Origin: Branchiostoma belcheri
Lineage: Eukaryota; Chordata; Leptocardii; Amphioxiformes; Branchiostomatidae
Assembly (NCBI RefSeq): GCF_001625305.1
Contig: NW_017803909.1
Coordinates: 6,592,794-6,656,793 of the forward strand
DNA length: 64,000 nucleotides
Reading direction: 5' to 3'
Part shown: piece by piece, positions 30,601-41,373 of the stretch
Layout: each line of letters starts with the position of its first letter
Numbering within the stretch: position 1 is the first letter of the stretch
Position numbers and translations under genes: made by a program
Notes under the pieces: generated by a model
Told to the model about the DNA's origin: nothing
The model's database searches: none
The model's input: the letters and a program-made list of their open reading frames with translations, nothing else

Positions 30601-33600
30601 CAACTGGGTATAATTTGATAATATGTTTTGCGCCACCTAAACATCTTGGAGATAACAATCACGAGTGAGCAGCGCGCCGTCTCACAGGATCATATCGTCA
30701 TGGGTCACTTGGGATTACCGGGCCAGATAGAACGCCAAGTTTTGACTGACCGATAATCGTTGAGAGCGACGGCTTTCTTTAGAGACCTTCAGATAGCCTC
30801 TACCAGGCCTGGGAAGGCGGCTGGAAAGATTAGAAATCGGTCAAATAGAGGGATAAGCATGGCAAGGGAGTTTGTCCGTTGGGGTGCGGCGAAATGTTCT
30901 CTCAACGGACAAACTCCCTTGGCATGCTTTATTACTCTATTTGGCCGATTTCTACTCTTTCCAGCCGCCTCCCCAAGCCTGGTAGAGGCTAACCTATCGA
31001 TACAAATCAAATCAAATCAAAACAACTTTATTGCTCAACAATTGTAGCTGGTACACAATGTATGACAAAGAAACAACAAAGGTACACACACAAACTAATA
31101 CTAAAATATGATTCTAACGAGCTAGTCCATAATGATACTTAAGTTAATCTATTGCGTTTTCTTAGGAAGAGTATTATTACATTCTGTAATTCAGGGGATA
31201 CATGGGCGGGGAACAAGGTGGACTCCCACAGGGCACGCCGCGTGAATTCAAAATGGCGAGAGAACTTTTTTTTGCTATACTGGATGTAAGAACTCGCGTT
31301 GCCGAGTACGTGCCCAACAAAAGAAGGGATATGAGGCGCATGAATGGAGCTGGGTTTGAACCCAGCGTTCGGCGCTGCTACCGGCCTGGCTAAACTAGTA
31401 TATTGAAAGTCAGGCACCCAGCTCCGTGCATGCGCCTCATATCTTGGGCACGTACTAGGCAACGCGAGTTATTACATAAAAAGCAGAAAAGATCTGCTGT
31501 AGTATAACAAAAATAGGGGCTGGGTAAACAAATAAATCCAGTGCAAAAGGGAAACCTCGATAAAAAAAAGCCCGATAACACGCCCAAAATAACCCCAAAC
31601 CCAAACCTCTGCTTGGACAGTAGCTGCGGGTGTCCGCCACGCTTTCTGGTCGTGTGTCAACTCCCTTCTGGGCAGGGCAAATGTAGAGAGGTAATCTTAC
31701 ACCCTCACAGCGTCACCAAATAAGTACTTTGTAAAGGTCCATTTCACGAGCGTGTTGTAATCTAATGTCAAAATTTTGGTTGTTGTTGTTGTTGTTGTTC
31801 GAAAGTAAAAAAAAATGCGTCGGTGTGCATGCTTTTCTAATTCTGAAGCACTACATTGAAACGTAAATTTACGTATAGAAGGGCCTTTCGTATGGGCGCA
31901 AAATCTTCAAGCAAATCAATACGGGGCCGAGAGAGTTATTATTGGCCAAGTCAACATCCAGTCGGCTAGGCCCGATCAATTAGCCCCTGAATTTCTGCTT
32001 TGAGATTGTTCGGGCATAGAAAGGCGTATTTCTCTATCAGACATTGATCTTTTTATATCTTTTCATTTTTCTACAGGACCAAAGTGTCCTCAAGAGATGA
32101 ACGCCTACCACCAGCGTATGGTTATGGACATCAAGCAACTCCATGAAGGAATTGAAGCTTGGGACTCTTCAAGGAAAGAATACTTCACCCTGTATGGAGA
32201 CATCATCGCCTTCGCATTTGATTGGCCGGCCAGGAACAAGTGTACCGATCACCAAGGCCACAGAGCAGAAGCCGCCTGTCCCTATTGTCACCAAAAGGGT
32301 AAGTGCACACTTAAGTTATCAATATTCGTATTAACTGTCAATTGCCATGGTAAATGTATTTCTAGGTATGCTATTCACAAAACACTGTTATTGTCAATTT
32401 CTCAGTGGGTCATTAAGGACCTCTCTATGGCTGATTAACAGACTGCCTTCTAATCAAATCGCCAATCAGATCTTTCGGTGGGGGTAAGTACGAGTATAAA
32501 ACTGACCACAGTCCAGCCTGTATCCATTTGCTAGCGTCTACCAGGATGCTGGAAAGAGTAGAAATCGACCAAATAGAGAAATAACATGCCAGGGGAGTTG
32601 GTCCGCTAGAGAGTATAGATTGCGGCTCTGCACAGACTTCGGTAGCGGCATACTGTACTCTCTAGGAGACCAACTCCCCCGGCATGTTATCTCTCTATTC
32701 ACCGTGCTCTATTTGGCCGATTTCTACTCTTTCCAGCCGCCTCCCGCAGCCTGGTATTCATTTGCCAGACAGCAGCTGATTGACCGTTACAGTAAGTTTC
32801 TCTATGAGTCGTCACACCAAGTGTTATTTGGACAGTTTAAACTAAGGATAAAAAGGTTCAACATGTGTTTCGTGATGTCGGGGGTTATGAACCACAAGAA
32901 ATGCAGTTATTCATGTTTAAGCCAGCATAATTGTAGGACCAGAATACAGTATTTAGAGTCTACCAGGCACCGCGGATCGCTGGAAAAATAGTAGAAATTG
33001 GCCGAAATAAAGGGATAGTATACCAGAGAAGATCCAGGGCCATAGAAGCTCCAATTTGCGACCCACGATTTCTACTATTTTTCCAGCGATCCGCGGTGCC
33101 TGGTAGAGGCTATAAAGTATTATCTAATCTGGTCCAGTGAGGCGCGAACTCACACTGAGATGTGAGCGGGTGACTGAATTTGTCCCAGATTCAAGCTATA
33201 AACCGCTTTTAAAAATCTTAGCACGACAATTTTTTCATAGCTGTTAATAGGGGCACGGGGAGAGGCAGCAACACCATTATTGAAAAGAAGTGCTCCTCCC
33301 TGTGCGAGTACCGGTGGGGGGTAATCACCGGTGCATGTACCAAGCTTATTCTTTGGTTTAAATTCAATGAAATGTACGAGTCTATAACGCAGTCATTTCT
33401 TTCAATTTCAGCATCATACTCGAAAGAGTTCAGAGTTACAACGTTCGATAACAGCCGACGGTTCCTGGAGCAGGACAACCAGATGCGTTCTGACAGCGAG
33501 GGTTTTCCAACGAAGGCTGCGGAGCACCGTGGACCCCCCCCTCCTCGGAAATATCAAGAACAGTATGGCAAGGCAGTGGACGACCTTAAGCGTCAAGTTA

Positions 33601-36600
33601 ACGAGAAGAAGAGTACAGGGAACACCAAGGGGATAAGGTACCTCTCACCTATCCATTGACCTCGTATTAAGGTATCTGTTATCATCCAAAAAGTCCCGAC
33701 GACTTATTTTCACTTGTACTTTGACCGAAATTGCTACTCATCGTTGTCTACGTCTGTAGTAAACTATAGATTCGCGCCATAAAAGGAAGCCCGGCAAAAC
33801 CCCTGCTGTTCCTTGATGTGCAATGATTGTTCTGGTCTCCATGTTGTTTTCATCTCGCATTAACTCTCGCCCGCCCGGGTCTCGCGAGACTTAGTATCCT
33901 TATATCATTAGCAGCGCGAATCTGTAGTAATGCGACGGTACAAGTGTAACCTGGGCCTTAGCTGAGTTCGACGGAAAAAATCTAACGGGTTGATTCTTCA
34001 TTTTAGTTCTGCTCCATCTCTCTCAGTATATCAACCGCCTCCTGTATTGTACCTTTGCTTTGTATGTTACGTTTGCTTGCAGATAATATTGGCGACGTTG
34101 CGAAACTGTCTTTTTTCTGATGAATCGCCTTTTAATTTATTTCTGAATTTTCGTTCACAGGCCATATCAATCATGTATCCGGCTACTTGAAGGTGCATCA
34201 GGGAAGAAAGGGCGGGAGATCCTGTATGACATACCAACCTACGGCATTGATCGCGTCCCCATAGACTTCATGCACACGGCCAAGGTATGCAAATTAAGTT
34301 AACGTGTACCTACATTGACAATACTGCATGGATCAGACATACAGTGCATCTCCAGCTACTATTAAGATTAACTAAGGAACATGAAATAGTCTTCTCTGTA
34401 GCCCTTTGTTTCGGTCATCACACCAAGATATACCATAAATAATTCCTAACAGTCGATATCAATCATTTCTTTACAGAACATTGCCCACAGTACCTACGAA
34501 ATCCTCACTGGGACCAAACAGAATTTCGAATCTGTTTGCCAGATGGAAGAGACCCTCGGACGATTTCGTCAGGGGTATGTACATGAATATTTCATCTTGA
34601 TCGGAGATTATTGTAGTCTCTACCGGGCGTCGGGAGGCGGCTGGCAAGATTAGAATTCGGCCAAATAGAGAAATAACTTGACAGGGGAGTTGGTCCGCTA
34701 GAGAGTACAGTTTGCGACTCTGCCTAGTCTTCAGGAGCAGCAAACTGTACAGCAGACCAACTCCCCTGGCAAGTTATTTCTCTATTTGGCCGAATTCTAA
34801 TCTTGCCAGCCGCCTCCCGACGCCTGGAAGAGACTACCTTATTGGAGATGTCCCACTTTACAACAGGATAAGAACATGTTTTGAAAGCCTTGTTCTTGTC
34901 GATACATAACAGCGATACATGTTACGCCCGTATTTGTAATCATGGGCGTGATTTGTCAATGCGTTTTTTTGGGGAGTAGTGGATATTGATGACTAATATA
35001 TAAAACCTTTAATATTATCATCACATACCATCAGCAACTGAGCATACAAAGATGATATATGCTTACTTGTCCATTTAATTTACCTTACGTACGTAAAGCA
35101 CTTCATTGAATCTAACGTTTTTGTTCATATATCAAATGCATAGTAGAAATGACACTCTTCCCTGTCTTTCAGCTCAGAGAGCACGACAGAAGTCTTCCAG
35201 TTGACCAGACAACAAATGGCAACTGCAGACAGACGACTGGTCACCGTCAAGACACCCGTGGGGTATGACTTCAAGATCCGGACAATGTGGCAGAAGGCCA
35301 TAGGAGTAAAGTCCCTCGAATGGATAAAGGTAACTTTACTATGCCGAGAAGAATTCAATCATTGTGGTCATTTTCAGAATCCCCCTCCCCCCTCTCTAAT
35401 ACATTCATGGCGTCGGGTGGCGTAGTGGTAGAGCGTTCGACTATAAAACGGTGAGACCCAGTGTGAATGGGTAAGTGTTGGGGAAAGTCGTATTGAGGTC
35501 ACCTTGTGGCGGCGAATGGCAGCCGCACAGACCCTTGTGACACTATCACAAAAATGTGTATCATGTGTATTATTTGATTGTTTGTGATTATTAATTGATT
35601 ATTGTGTGATTGTAAACCGGTTGTATTGTGTGATTGTAAACCGATTGTAATCAATTCAGCCGTATAAAGGCTGCAACTCTGTTCTGTTTGACCAATAAAC
35701 CATTTATTACTTACATATGCATGTATGTATATATGACATGATTTTGACGCACTATTTTTCTGTTATATGTTGCTTTGCAGTTCCTAACTGAAGGGCTAAT
35801 GAAATACTCTCTCCGCGGGATGCTGCCTCCTGCGCAGCGGGCCACACTGTTCGAGCTGTGCGACACCCTCCAGGCTATCGGGTCTCCCGTGATCGACACA
35901 AGCACACTTCCGGCACTGGAGGCTAGGGTGAACGAAACATTCAGCCGAATGGAGAGGGACTTCCCGCGCGCATTCAGGGTTAGTATTGTTTTCTTTACAA
36001 TGATGTAATTGATAACACTCTACATGCTAACAACATCTCAGGGTTCAAGAACCTTGGTACAAGGTACATAGACTAATTGTACGGTATGCATTTCTCATAG
36101 CTCTTGCTTGAAATTGAATCATCGTGCAATGCGTGCAAACCTGTCAACTGCCTGCAGATGTGTGTATCATTCTTTCATCATCAAAGGCCTCATGATTTTA
36201 TATTGGTGTTTTCCAGACTTTAATGTGGCATCTCCCACACCACATGGTGGAGATTATCCGACGGTATGGACCGATCACGTGCCTTTGGATGGCACCTTTT
36301 GAGAGGTACATGAAGTTCGTCCTGTCCCGCATCACCAGCAGGAAAAACCCGGTGAAGTCGTGCCTTCTGTCATACCAGGTATGTATAAATTTCTCTCTGC
36401 CCTAGTAATACTAGTAGTATCTTAGCCATCATCCATCCATTCATTCGTTCAATCCATCCATAAATCCACCCATCTATGAATTTTTAAACTTCACCTGGAT
36501 ACTAATACTGGGATGGTGAGACGCAGAAACACTACGCCGAAGAATGCAGTAAGAGCCATGAAACACCAATAATTGTATTTTATTCAGTGATCACTGTAAG

Positions 36601-37434
36601 ATCACTTTGTGTGAAAGTCACCTCTAGGGTACACTTAGAGCGTTTGTTACACTGAAATGCCACAAGTTTTCTTGACATATTATCATATCACGAAATGGAA
36701 ATAGTGAAATCTTGAGTCATGGTGACTCGGAACCGTCTTTCTTCAACTTTGATGTTACATTACAGGTCACCTGGCTATGCAATGTGATGGCGGTCGCTGG
36801 AAAGCTGCCGATGTCAGAAGACCCATTTGAGAGTGGCGACCTGCCGATCACGGATCATGAAAGCGGAGAGGAAGATGAAATCGGAGAGGAGGATGAGTAT
36901 ACTGTAGTAGGTAGGCCGGTTAACACACTGAAGCATCTGAAGGGCACTGTACCACGCCCAGAAGATGTAGTGTTGGATGAGAAGCACATGAATCGTCTTC
37001 ACGGCTACCTAGCAGTGGAGTCTCGTACATACACAAAGTGTGATCGAGTGATAAAGTACTTCTCAGCAACGTCCCGTCACCCCCGCTCAAAGCGGCTGCA
37101 AGACTACCGGTGCGAAGAAATTGAAACGCGAAAAGGAACCAAAAGTGTATCCTCAGTTGTAGGAATGATGTTTCATGACTCTGTCTATTTCGGCCGAATT
37201 CAGCACTTCATTTTAGTTGACAAGCACGAAGTGCCTTGCATTAAGTGGTACGGCAAGGGGGTACGGGATGAGGAGACAAAGCTGTGGACAGTTAAACTGA
37301 CCAGCTCCAATGCTAAAGCGTGCTCCTTCATCAACCAGTATCAACATTTCAGAAAAATCAGCAAACCATTGGTCCATGCGACTGAAGAAGACACTCTGTA
37401 CATTCTGGATTGCCATGACACAGACCTGTGCTAG
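27685..37434 (+). CDS. CACTA/EnSpm-like transposase (tnp2/Transposase_21 type), 10 exons, 912 aa, intact
   Basis: Exons: 27685-28401, 29509-29674, 32077-32298, 33412-33637, 34161-34284, 34477-34574, 35173-35329, 35781-35978, 36217-36378, 36766-37434. Every intron is GT-AG and all phases agree, giving 2739 nt with one terminal stop. Residues 144-167 form a Cys cluster (CHVCKNDC, then CPKC), followed by EYSYFPMLETVRNLY, like the CP-x-C and YFPL blocks of plant tnp2 proteins. DPRSLALGYSTDGGEP (241-256, D252 in TDG), HSIWP, NLPPEVRDK, DWPA (D343) with CPYC (362-365), IDFMH (D479) and HLPHHMVEIIRRYGP with WMAPFERYMK (637-690, DUF4218-like) follow in family order. D252 and D343 are plausible catalytic residues; the third is uncertain. 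The C-terminus resembles the Asp/Glu-rich linker and DUF4216-like tail. It sits at the centre of the giant CACTG-ended element. Confidence 0.85.
28590..28735. mobile_element. Truncated foldback MITE in transposase intron 1
   Basis: GCTAGCCTCTGGTAGCCCGTGG and TTTTCCAGCTACCCGCGGTG with CCCGGTAGAGGCTAGC form inverted ends. The inner TACTATCCCTTTATTTCGGC matches the element at 32954-33112. The left half is shortened. Confidence 0.65.
28777..28885. mobile_element. hAT-like MITE fragment, TCTCCAAGCAGATC family, intron 1
   Basis: TAATCTCCAAGCAGATCCCT followed by CTCGGTGGCAAAAAGACAGT and TATCCATTAGCC, ending GGCCACCGACGTG. It resembles copies at 15588, 16850 and 51806. The right terminus is lost. 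Confidence 0.6.
30272..30499. mobile_element. Foldback MITE 1, TAGCCTCTACCAGGC family, intron 2
   Basis: It begins TAGCCTCTACCAGGCTTCGG and ends in the reverse complement AAGCCTGGTAGAGGCTA. Long inverted inner arms contain GGCCAAATA(T/G)AGAAATAAC. GCAGTAC occurs immediately outside on both sides, compatible with an 8-bp hAT-type duplication with one change. Confidence 0.85.
30540..30655. mobile_element. Complete hAT-like MITE (TTATCTCCAAG ends), intron 2
   Basis: TTATCTCCAAGCAGATGTTT plus AGGTGGCGCA at the left is matched by TGCGCCACCTAAACATCTTG plus GAGATAA at the right. ATCACG lies on both flanks, consistent with target duplication. It is a diverged subfamily of the 47374-47512 element. 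Confidence 0.75.
30794..30991. mobile_element. Foldback MITE 2, TAGCCTCTACCAGGC family, intron 2
   Basis: TAGCCTCTACCAGGCCTGGG is inverted at CCAAGCCTGGTAGAGGCTA. The inner GGGAGTTTGTCCGTTG is inverted as CAACGGACAAACTCCC across a short loop. It is almost a perfect palindrome. Confidence 0.85.
31003..31130 (-). mobile_element. Retroposon 3' end with (AATC)n-like tail, minus orientation
   Basis: ACAAATCAAATCAAATCAAA followed by CAACTTTATTGCTCAACAAT reads, on the minus strand, as AATAAAG then a (TTTGA)n tail. It is the same style as 24541 and 39427. No coding remnant is seen. Confidence 0.55.
31287..31467. mobile_element. Foldback element with a tRNA-like core, intron 2
   Basis: AACTCGCGTTGCCGAGTACG plus TGCCCA is inverted as TGGGCACGTACTAGGCAACG plus CGAGTT. 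In the loop, the minus strand reads GCTGGGTTCAAACCCAGCTC, which looks like a tRNA T-arm with B-box, preceded by GCCAGGCCGGTAGCAGCGCC. A complete tRNA is not present; an old tRNA or SINE head may have been captured. Confidence 0.55.
32532..32756. mobile_element. Foldback MITE 3, intron 3
   Basis: TAGCGTCTACCAGGATGCTG is inverted at about CAGCCTGGTA (32748-32756). GGGGAGTTGGTCCGCTAGAG and CTAGGAGACCAACTCCCC form inner arms. The right end is truncated within CCTGGTA. Confidence 0.75.
32781..32910 (+). pseudogene. Diverged RecQ-like helicase fragment in transposase intron 3
   Basis: TGACCGTTACAG(T/G)AAGT, GTTATTT(T)GG, CGTGTTTCG-GATGTC and GGGTTATGAACC align by eye with 17051-17175 in the left arm. 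A conceptual reading retains a FRDVGGYEPQE-like motif 0 but no Walker A is reached. It is an older paralogue of the arm fragment and is non-functional. Confidence 0.5.
32954..33112. mobile_element. Foldback MITE 4, subfamily with CCGCGGATCGCTGG, intron 3
   Basis: TAGAGTCTACCAGGCACCGC plus GGATCGCTGG is inverted as CCAGCGATCCGCGGTGCC plus TGGTAGAGGCTA. AGTATT occurs at both flanks (8-bp duplication with one difference). Confidence 0.85.
34614..34836. mobile_element. Foldback MITE 5, TAGTCTCTACCGGGC, intron 6
   Basis: TAGTCTCTACCGGGCGTCGG is inverted as CGACGCCTGGAAGAGACTA. GCCAAATAGAGAAATAACTT is inverted within. TTATTG occurs on both flanks. Confidence 0.85.
35405..35712 (+). mobile_element. 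tRNA-derived SINE in transposase intron 7
   Basis: GGTGGCGTAGTGGTAGAGCG at 35415 is a good tRNA A-box. A degenerate B-box-like GTGTGAATGGG follows about 40 bp later. A tRNA-unrelated body ends with CCAATAAACCATTTATTAC and a TATGTATGTATAT-like tail. The internal promoter architecture and intronic position support a SINE, not a functional tRNA, because the cloverleaf is incomplete. Confidence 0.6.
36431..36478. repeat. (CCAT)n-like degenerate microsatellite, intron 9
   Basis: CATCCATCCATTCATTCG and related tetranucleotides run for about 48 bp. No further significance is seen. Confidence 0.7.
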
Positions 37435-39426
37435 ATAAACATCCCTCTGTTTTGTAATTCGTTTTCCATCGTGTCTATCATTTCTGTTGTTTTTTTTCGT
37501 GTGTTCACGACAATACCCAGAACATTTTATCCTCAATATGCGTTCTCTTTTTCATATGTCAACAATGCACTGTTTTATTTGATTTGTTAGTTAGTTAGTT
37601 AGTGTTGGAACTTAGCCTTTATTTCATAATGACTTGTACCAATACAGATGAACTTTCATGCCAATGCACTGTTTTATTTGAGTTTGGAACTAAAGTAAAG
37701 CAACATATCCCATCAACATGTTTTGTACGGCAAGTCAAAAGTTGGTAATGTGCGTTACATTGTATTGTTTGATAGAATTTTTATGTACTACTGTGTAGTT
37801 TCTAACAATGTGAATATAACTTTTGTATAGTTTGTTCAATGTTGCGAACTCCTGTATAACGGATGCAGTTATACGCATGTAAGAATACACAGGTGTTAGT
37901 ATGCATATCTTTCTAAGTCTTTTGGATATCGCCGTGTACATACTACAACAGCCATTGACTCATGCATGGAACAGCTGGGCGAGCTTATGTTTTAGAGACC
38001 GATGTGTTTTATCGCAAACAGTGTACGTGTACCTGAAATATATTTATATGGTCGTTCCTTGTATAATTATGGAAAGTATGTTTGTCTTTCTCATGCCACC
38101 TTTTGTAAATAATTTAAATACTTAATTGCTAGCATTGTTTATTATATATGGACAAGATCCGAACTGTTATGTAGCGAACTCCTGGAGAATCAGATGTACG
38201 TCTTTTGCAGACCAACTTTTGTAAATAATGTAAATACTGTCCATAAAGACAGGCTTTGTTGGCATTGTGACATTGTACGAACACTATACTTTCAGTTACA
38301 CATGTTCGTAGCGAAATGCTGTAGAGATATGTATATCTTTTTCATACCACCTTGTAAATAATTATCATAAATAGTTTGTCCATAAAGACAGGCTTGTTGT
38401 CTTTATTCCTTGCGAACTCACGAGTTTCCAGACCAGACCATCGCAAACTTGGCATCTTGAGATATCGGCATGTCGTTTCTTCAGCACGTGGAAGTCTCCC
38501 CCTCCCACGTCCATTGTTATGGTTTGACATGAGCGCCCCTCACTATATCCATACGTCTTCGTTGCGTTTTAAAACTTTCAGTGAAATTATACAACAGCAA
38601 AAGATTCAATGATGCATAAATGCTTAGCGATATTCTAACAATGCGCTCTAATTCATCTATCGTCAACAAAAAGATCGGAAAATGAAAAAGATGGCGACAT
38701 GTTGAGCAATATTCTACTGGACTTGTACATTGTTGTAGAAACGCGCGATCGAACATCTTCCACGTTGATATTATGCTTTTGTCACATTCGCACTTTCCTC
38801 TGAAATAAAGGTTCGTGTTGGCAGCCGCACAGATGCGTGGCTGGTTTAAAATTGCAGCCATATGGCCTTCGAAGTGTGCATACTAAACATTAATGGCGCC
38901 ACATTATTAACCATATTATAGTCTTTTGCACTAGTCTACATCAGGGTGGTGCACCCGGAAATAGCTTTTGTGCGATTGAAAGCGACTCCCGACTTGAGAA
39001 GACTGTTTTTTTTTAGTAAAAAAGGGCCTCTGATGACGTCACTCTTGGCTTTCCCCCCGAATCAAGTTTCCAGTTCGGACTCGAACTAGTTTTCAATGTT
39101 CAGACAAATAAGTAGCACTAGTGAGAAGACACAATCTAAGGCTTTTATATATCATCGAGACCTACACCCAACTGTACAGCCTTCTCTCGGTAAATTTCCA
39201 TTTATACCTCCGTTTCAACCAATGATTCAACATTTAGCTTGGTTTTCCTGCACAAAAAACTACTAGTATATCATGGGAGCGGACAAGTTTGGGCAGGAAT
39301 GCCAGGTTTCTTCTCTACCAGCTATGACTGAAAAGTCCAACTTTATCTGCTTCCTGTTGAAATCGTTCTCCGTTTAAAAGACCTGCCAGAGGCGCGCATT
39401 GTGTCGTCATCAGCTCAAATACGTTC
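37435..39426. other. 3' region of the transposase gene and spacer
   Basis: Directly after the stop codon there is AT-rich sequence with several repeats of TTTGTAAATAAT(T/G)TAAATA (38104, 38217, 38354) and CCATAAAGACAGGC (38239, 38380), an internal tandem-like duplication of about 130 bp. GTTAGTTAGTTAGTTAGTG at 37588 followed by CCTTTATTT suggests a minus-strand retroposon tail. No exon is recognised. Confidence 0.5.
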
Positions 39427-40231
39427 TAGGCGGTTTATATGATATGATATGATATGATATGATATGATATGAATCTTTATTGCATGTTCTTGACCAGATG
39501 GGCTAAATGCACAAGAGGATATGCAGTATGCAAAACATGAGTATTACATACTGGGATGCAATATTCTAATGCTAATTCCTAGTAATTTATACATTATAAC
39601 AATACTATATACTACCTATCATCTACTGTTAGTCGCCCTTTCTTCTCTCTTTTAGAAACATTTGGAGACATAATTTGTCTGCTATACATTCGTTCTTGCA
39701 TGACATCAAGTGTTTAAACATGTCCTGCTTTGACATTTTCTTGCATATCTTGTCTAAATGTAAAATATCGAATTGTTCTGGCGTTCATCTTCATATAATG
39801 TACAGTCAAGTAGAAAGTGTATCTCGTTTTCAACATATAAATGATTACAGAATTCGCACGTTCTATCTTTCAGAGGGATACGGCTATGCCTGCCGGATTC
39901 TATACGTAAGGGATGGTCACTAATGTGAAGTTTACACATGGCTCTGCGATGTTCGAAGATTGCAATGTTTAAATATGTTTCTCTTTCATAAATCCCTTTG
40001 AATGTTTTGCATGTACATTTTGTACCTTGGTTTTCTCTTCTTCCCTTTACTTGTAGTTCTGAGTTGAATTTTTGTATTAAGTTATCTTTCAGTCTTTGTT
40101 TTAGTTCATTTATTATACCAGCCAGCTCTTGCTCAAGAGTACCCTTGTACCTATCTTTTCCATGGCAACACCTGTTCATTGAGCTTGAATTAAGTAACAA
40201 TAACCACTTCGAGAGGATGCGATTATGGTGA
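39427..40231 (-). pseudogene. 5'-truncated non-LTR retrotransposon, C-terminal zinc-knuckle region and 3' tail
   Basis: The minus-strand frame 40200-39754 contains YLNIAIFEHRRAMCKLHISD, then LRIESGRHSRIPLKDRTCEF plus CNHLYVENEIHFLLDC. This is the characteristic C-terminal segment of LINE ORF2 proteins (R...LR.S.H.L.IE.GR, C-x-x-C, E-x-E-x-HF-x-x-x-C). Downstream the element ends with an AATAAAG signal and a (ATATC)n tail (39437-39473), as expected of a target-primed insertion. Reverse transcriptase itself is missing, so the copy is dead. It lies in the right interior of the giant element and inserted after that region existed. Confidence 0.75.
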
Positions 40232-40889
40232 CGTCTGATTCATTATATGCACTGAATTGTATACACGGCTGGAGACGCAAATCAGCCTTCGAGGGCGGTA
40301 ACTTTCAACCACCTGTTACTCAGGAAGGAAATACCGTCCGCAACCCAAACTTGGCATAATTATATATAAATATAATGCATAGAGAAAAACTTTCTCTATC
40401 CATAGACGATATTAATTAGGATTTTTGATTAATCAACGGTGCACACACCAATTCTTCCGCGGTAATGCGCGGTAAAAAGTGACAAAGGGGTTCAGATTGT
40501 TCATGTTTGAGTTCACATTTCTCATAATCTGCTGCAAAATGATATTAACTATGAACATGGCTGGAAAGTGTAAGAAGTGGCGTGTTTTGGGTGAAAATTG
40601 ATTCCGGGTCCCAGGCTTGCCTCCGGGTATCCTTCCACCTGGAGTGTGGTGCTTCGGTTTGACCTAGATATGCCTTTTAGGCGATTTAGGGGTGCGGTCG
40701 CTATGCCTTGCGCGACGGGCTTTTGTGATAATCTCAGTGCTAGGATTTTCTTTATACTTTTAAATTGCTTGATAATACATAAGGGTTTTTTCTTTCCGAC
40801 AATATAAGTCATTTCGGTGGGTAAATTTTGGGTGATGGGTTCAATTCCACGTGAAAAAGGCCAATTTTTGTCATAGATTTTCATCGAAA

Positions 40890-41373
40890 AATTCTTTTCC
40901 CCCTAAATTATTTATTTTATTCACATGGATTTTTGAGCATTGGATAGGAAGCACTTGTTGTGCTTATGTGAATCCGCTGCTCATAAAACATAATACAAAT
41001 GTAAATTATTTATTTTATTTTATTCACATGGATTTTTGAGCATTGGATAGGAAGCACTTGTTGTGCTTATGTGAATCCGCTGCTCATAAAACATAATACA
41101 AATGTTAACATAAGGATGACATAAAGTATAACATAAACATAAAATGAAAGTGGCTGGCGCACCAATACCTATAGCATAACATTAATGAGATTGGTCAAAT
41201 CTTCCAGAGTGGTGGATATAGTTAAACACAATATCAAAGATACGACAGCTAGTAGGGTATGGGAGGGAGGCGCTGCCTGTAAGAAGTAAAGTACATAATG
41301 TGGCGTGGTTTGCGTTGAGTGGGTCGGAAGGAAGTATGTTTTCAAGATGAAGGCAAGATATAGATAACAACAT
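40890..41373 (-). pseudogene. Second LINE remnant with duplicated 3' end
   Basis: Minus-strand frame 41373-41182 reads NHATLCTLLLTGSASLPYP, then IFDIVFNYIHHSGRF and a stop, resembling the extreme C-terminus of LINE ORF2 proteins. The following 3' UTR ends TGTGAATAAAATAAAATAAA. That last ~99 bp is tandemly duplicated (40911-41005 and 41017-41104). Family assignment is by weak similarity plus the tail. Confidence 0.55.

Noticed and set aside
35405..35480. Functional tRNA gene
   Set aside because: Only the A-box is good; acceptor and anticodon stems do not pair, and a long SINE-like body follows.
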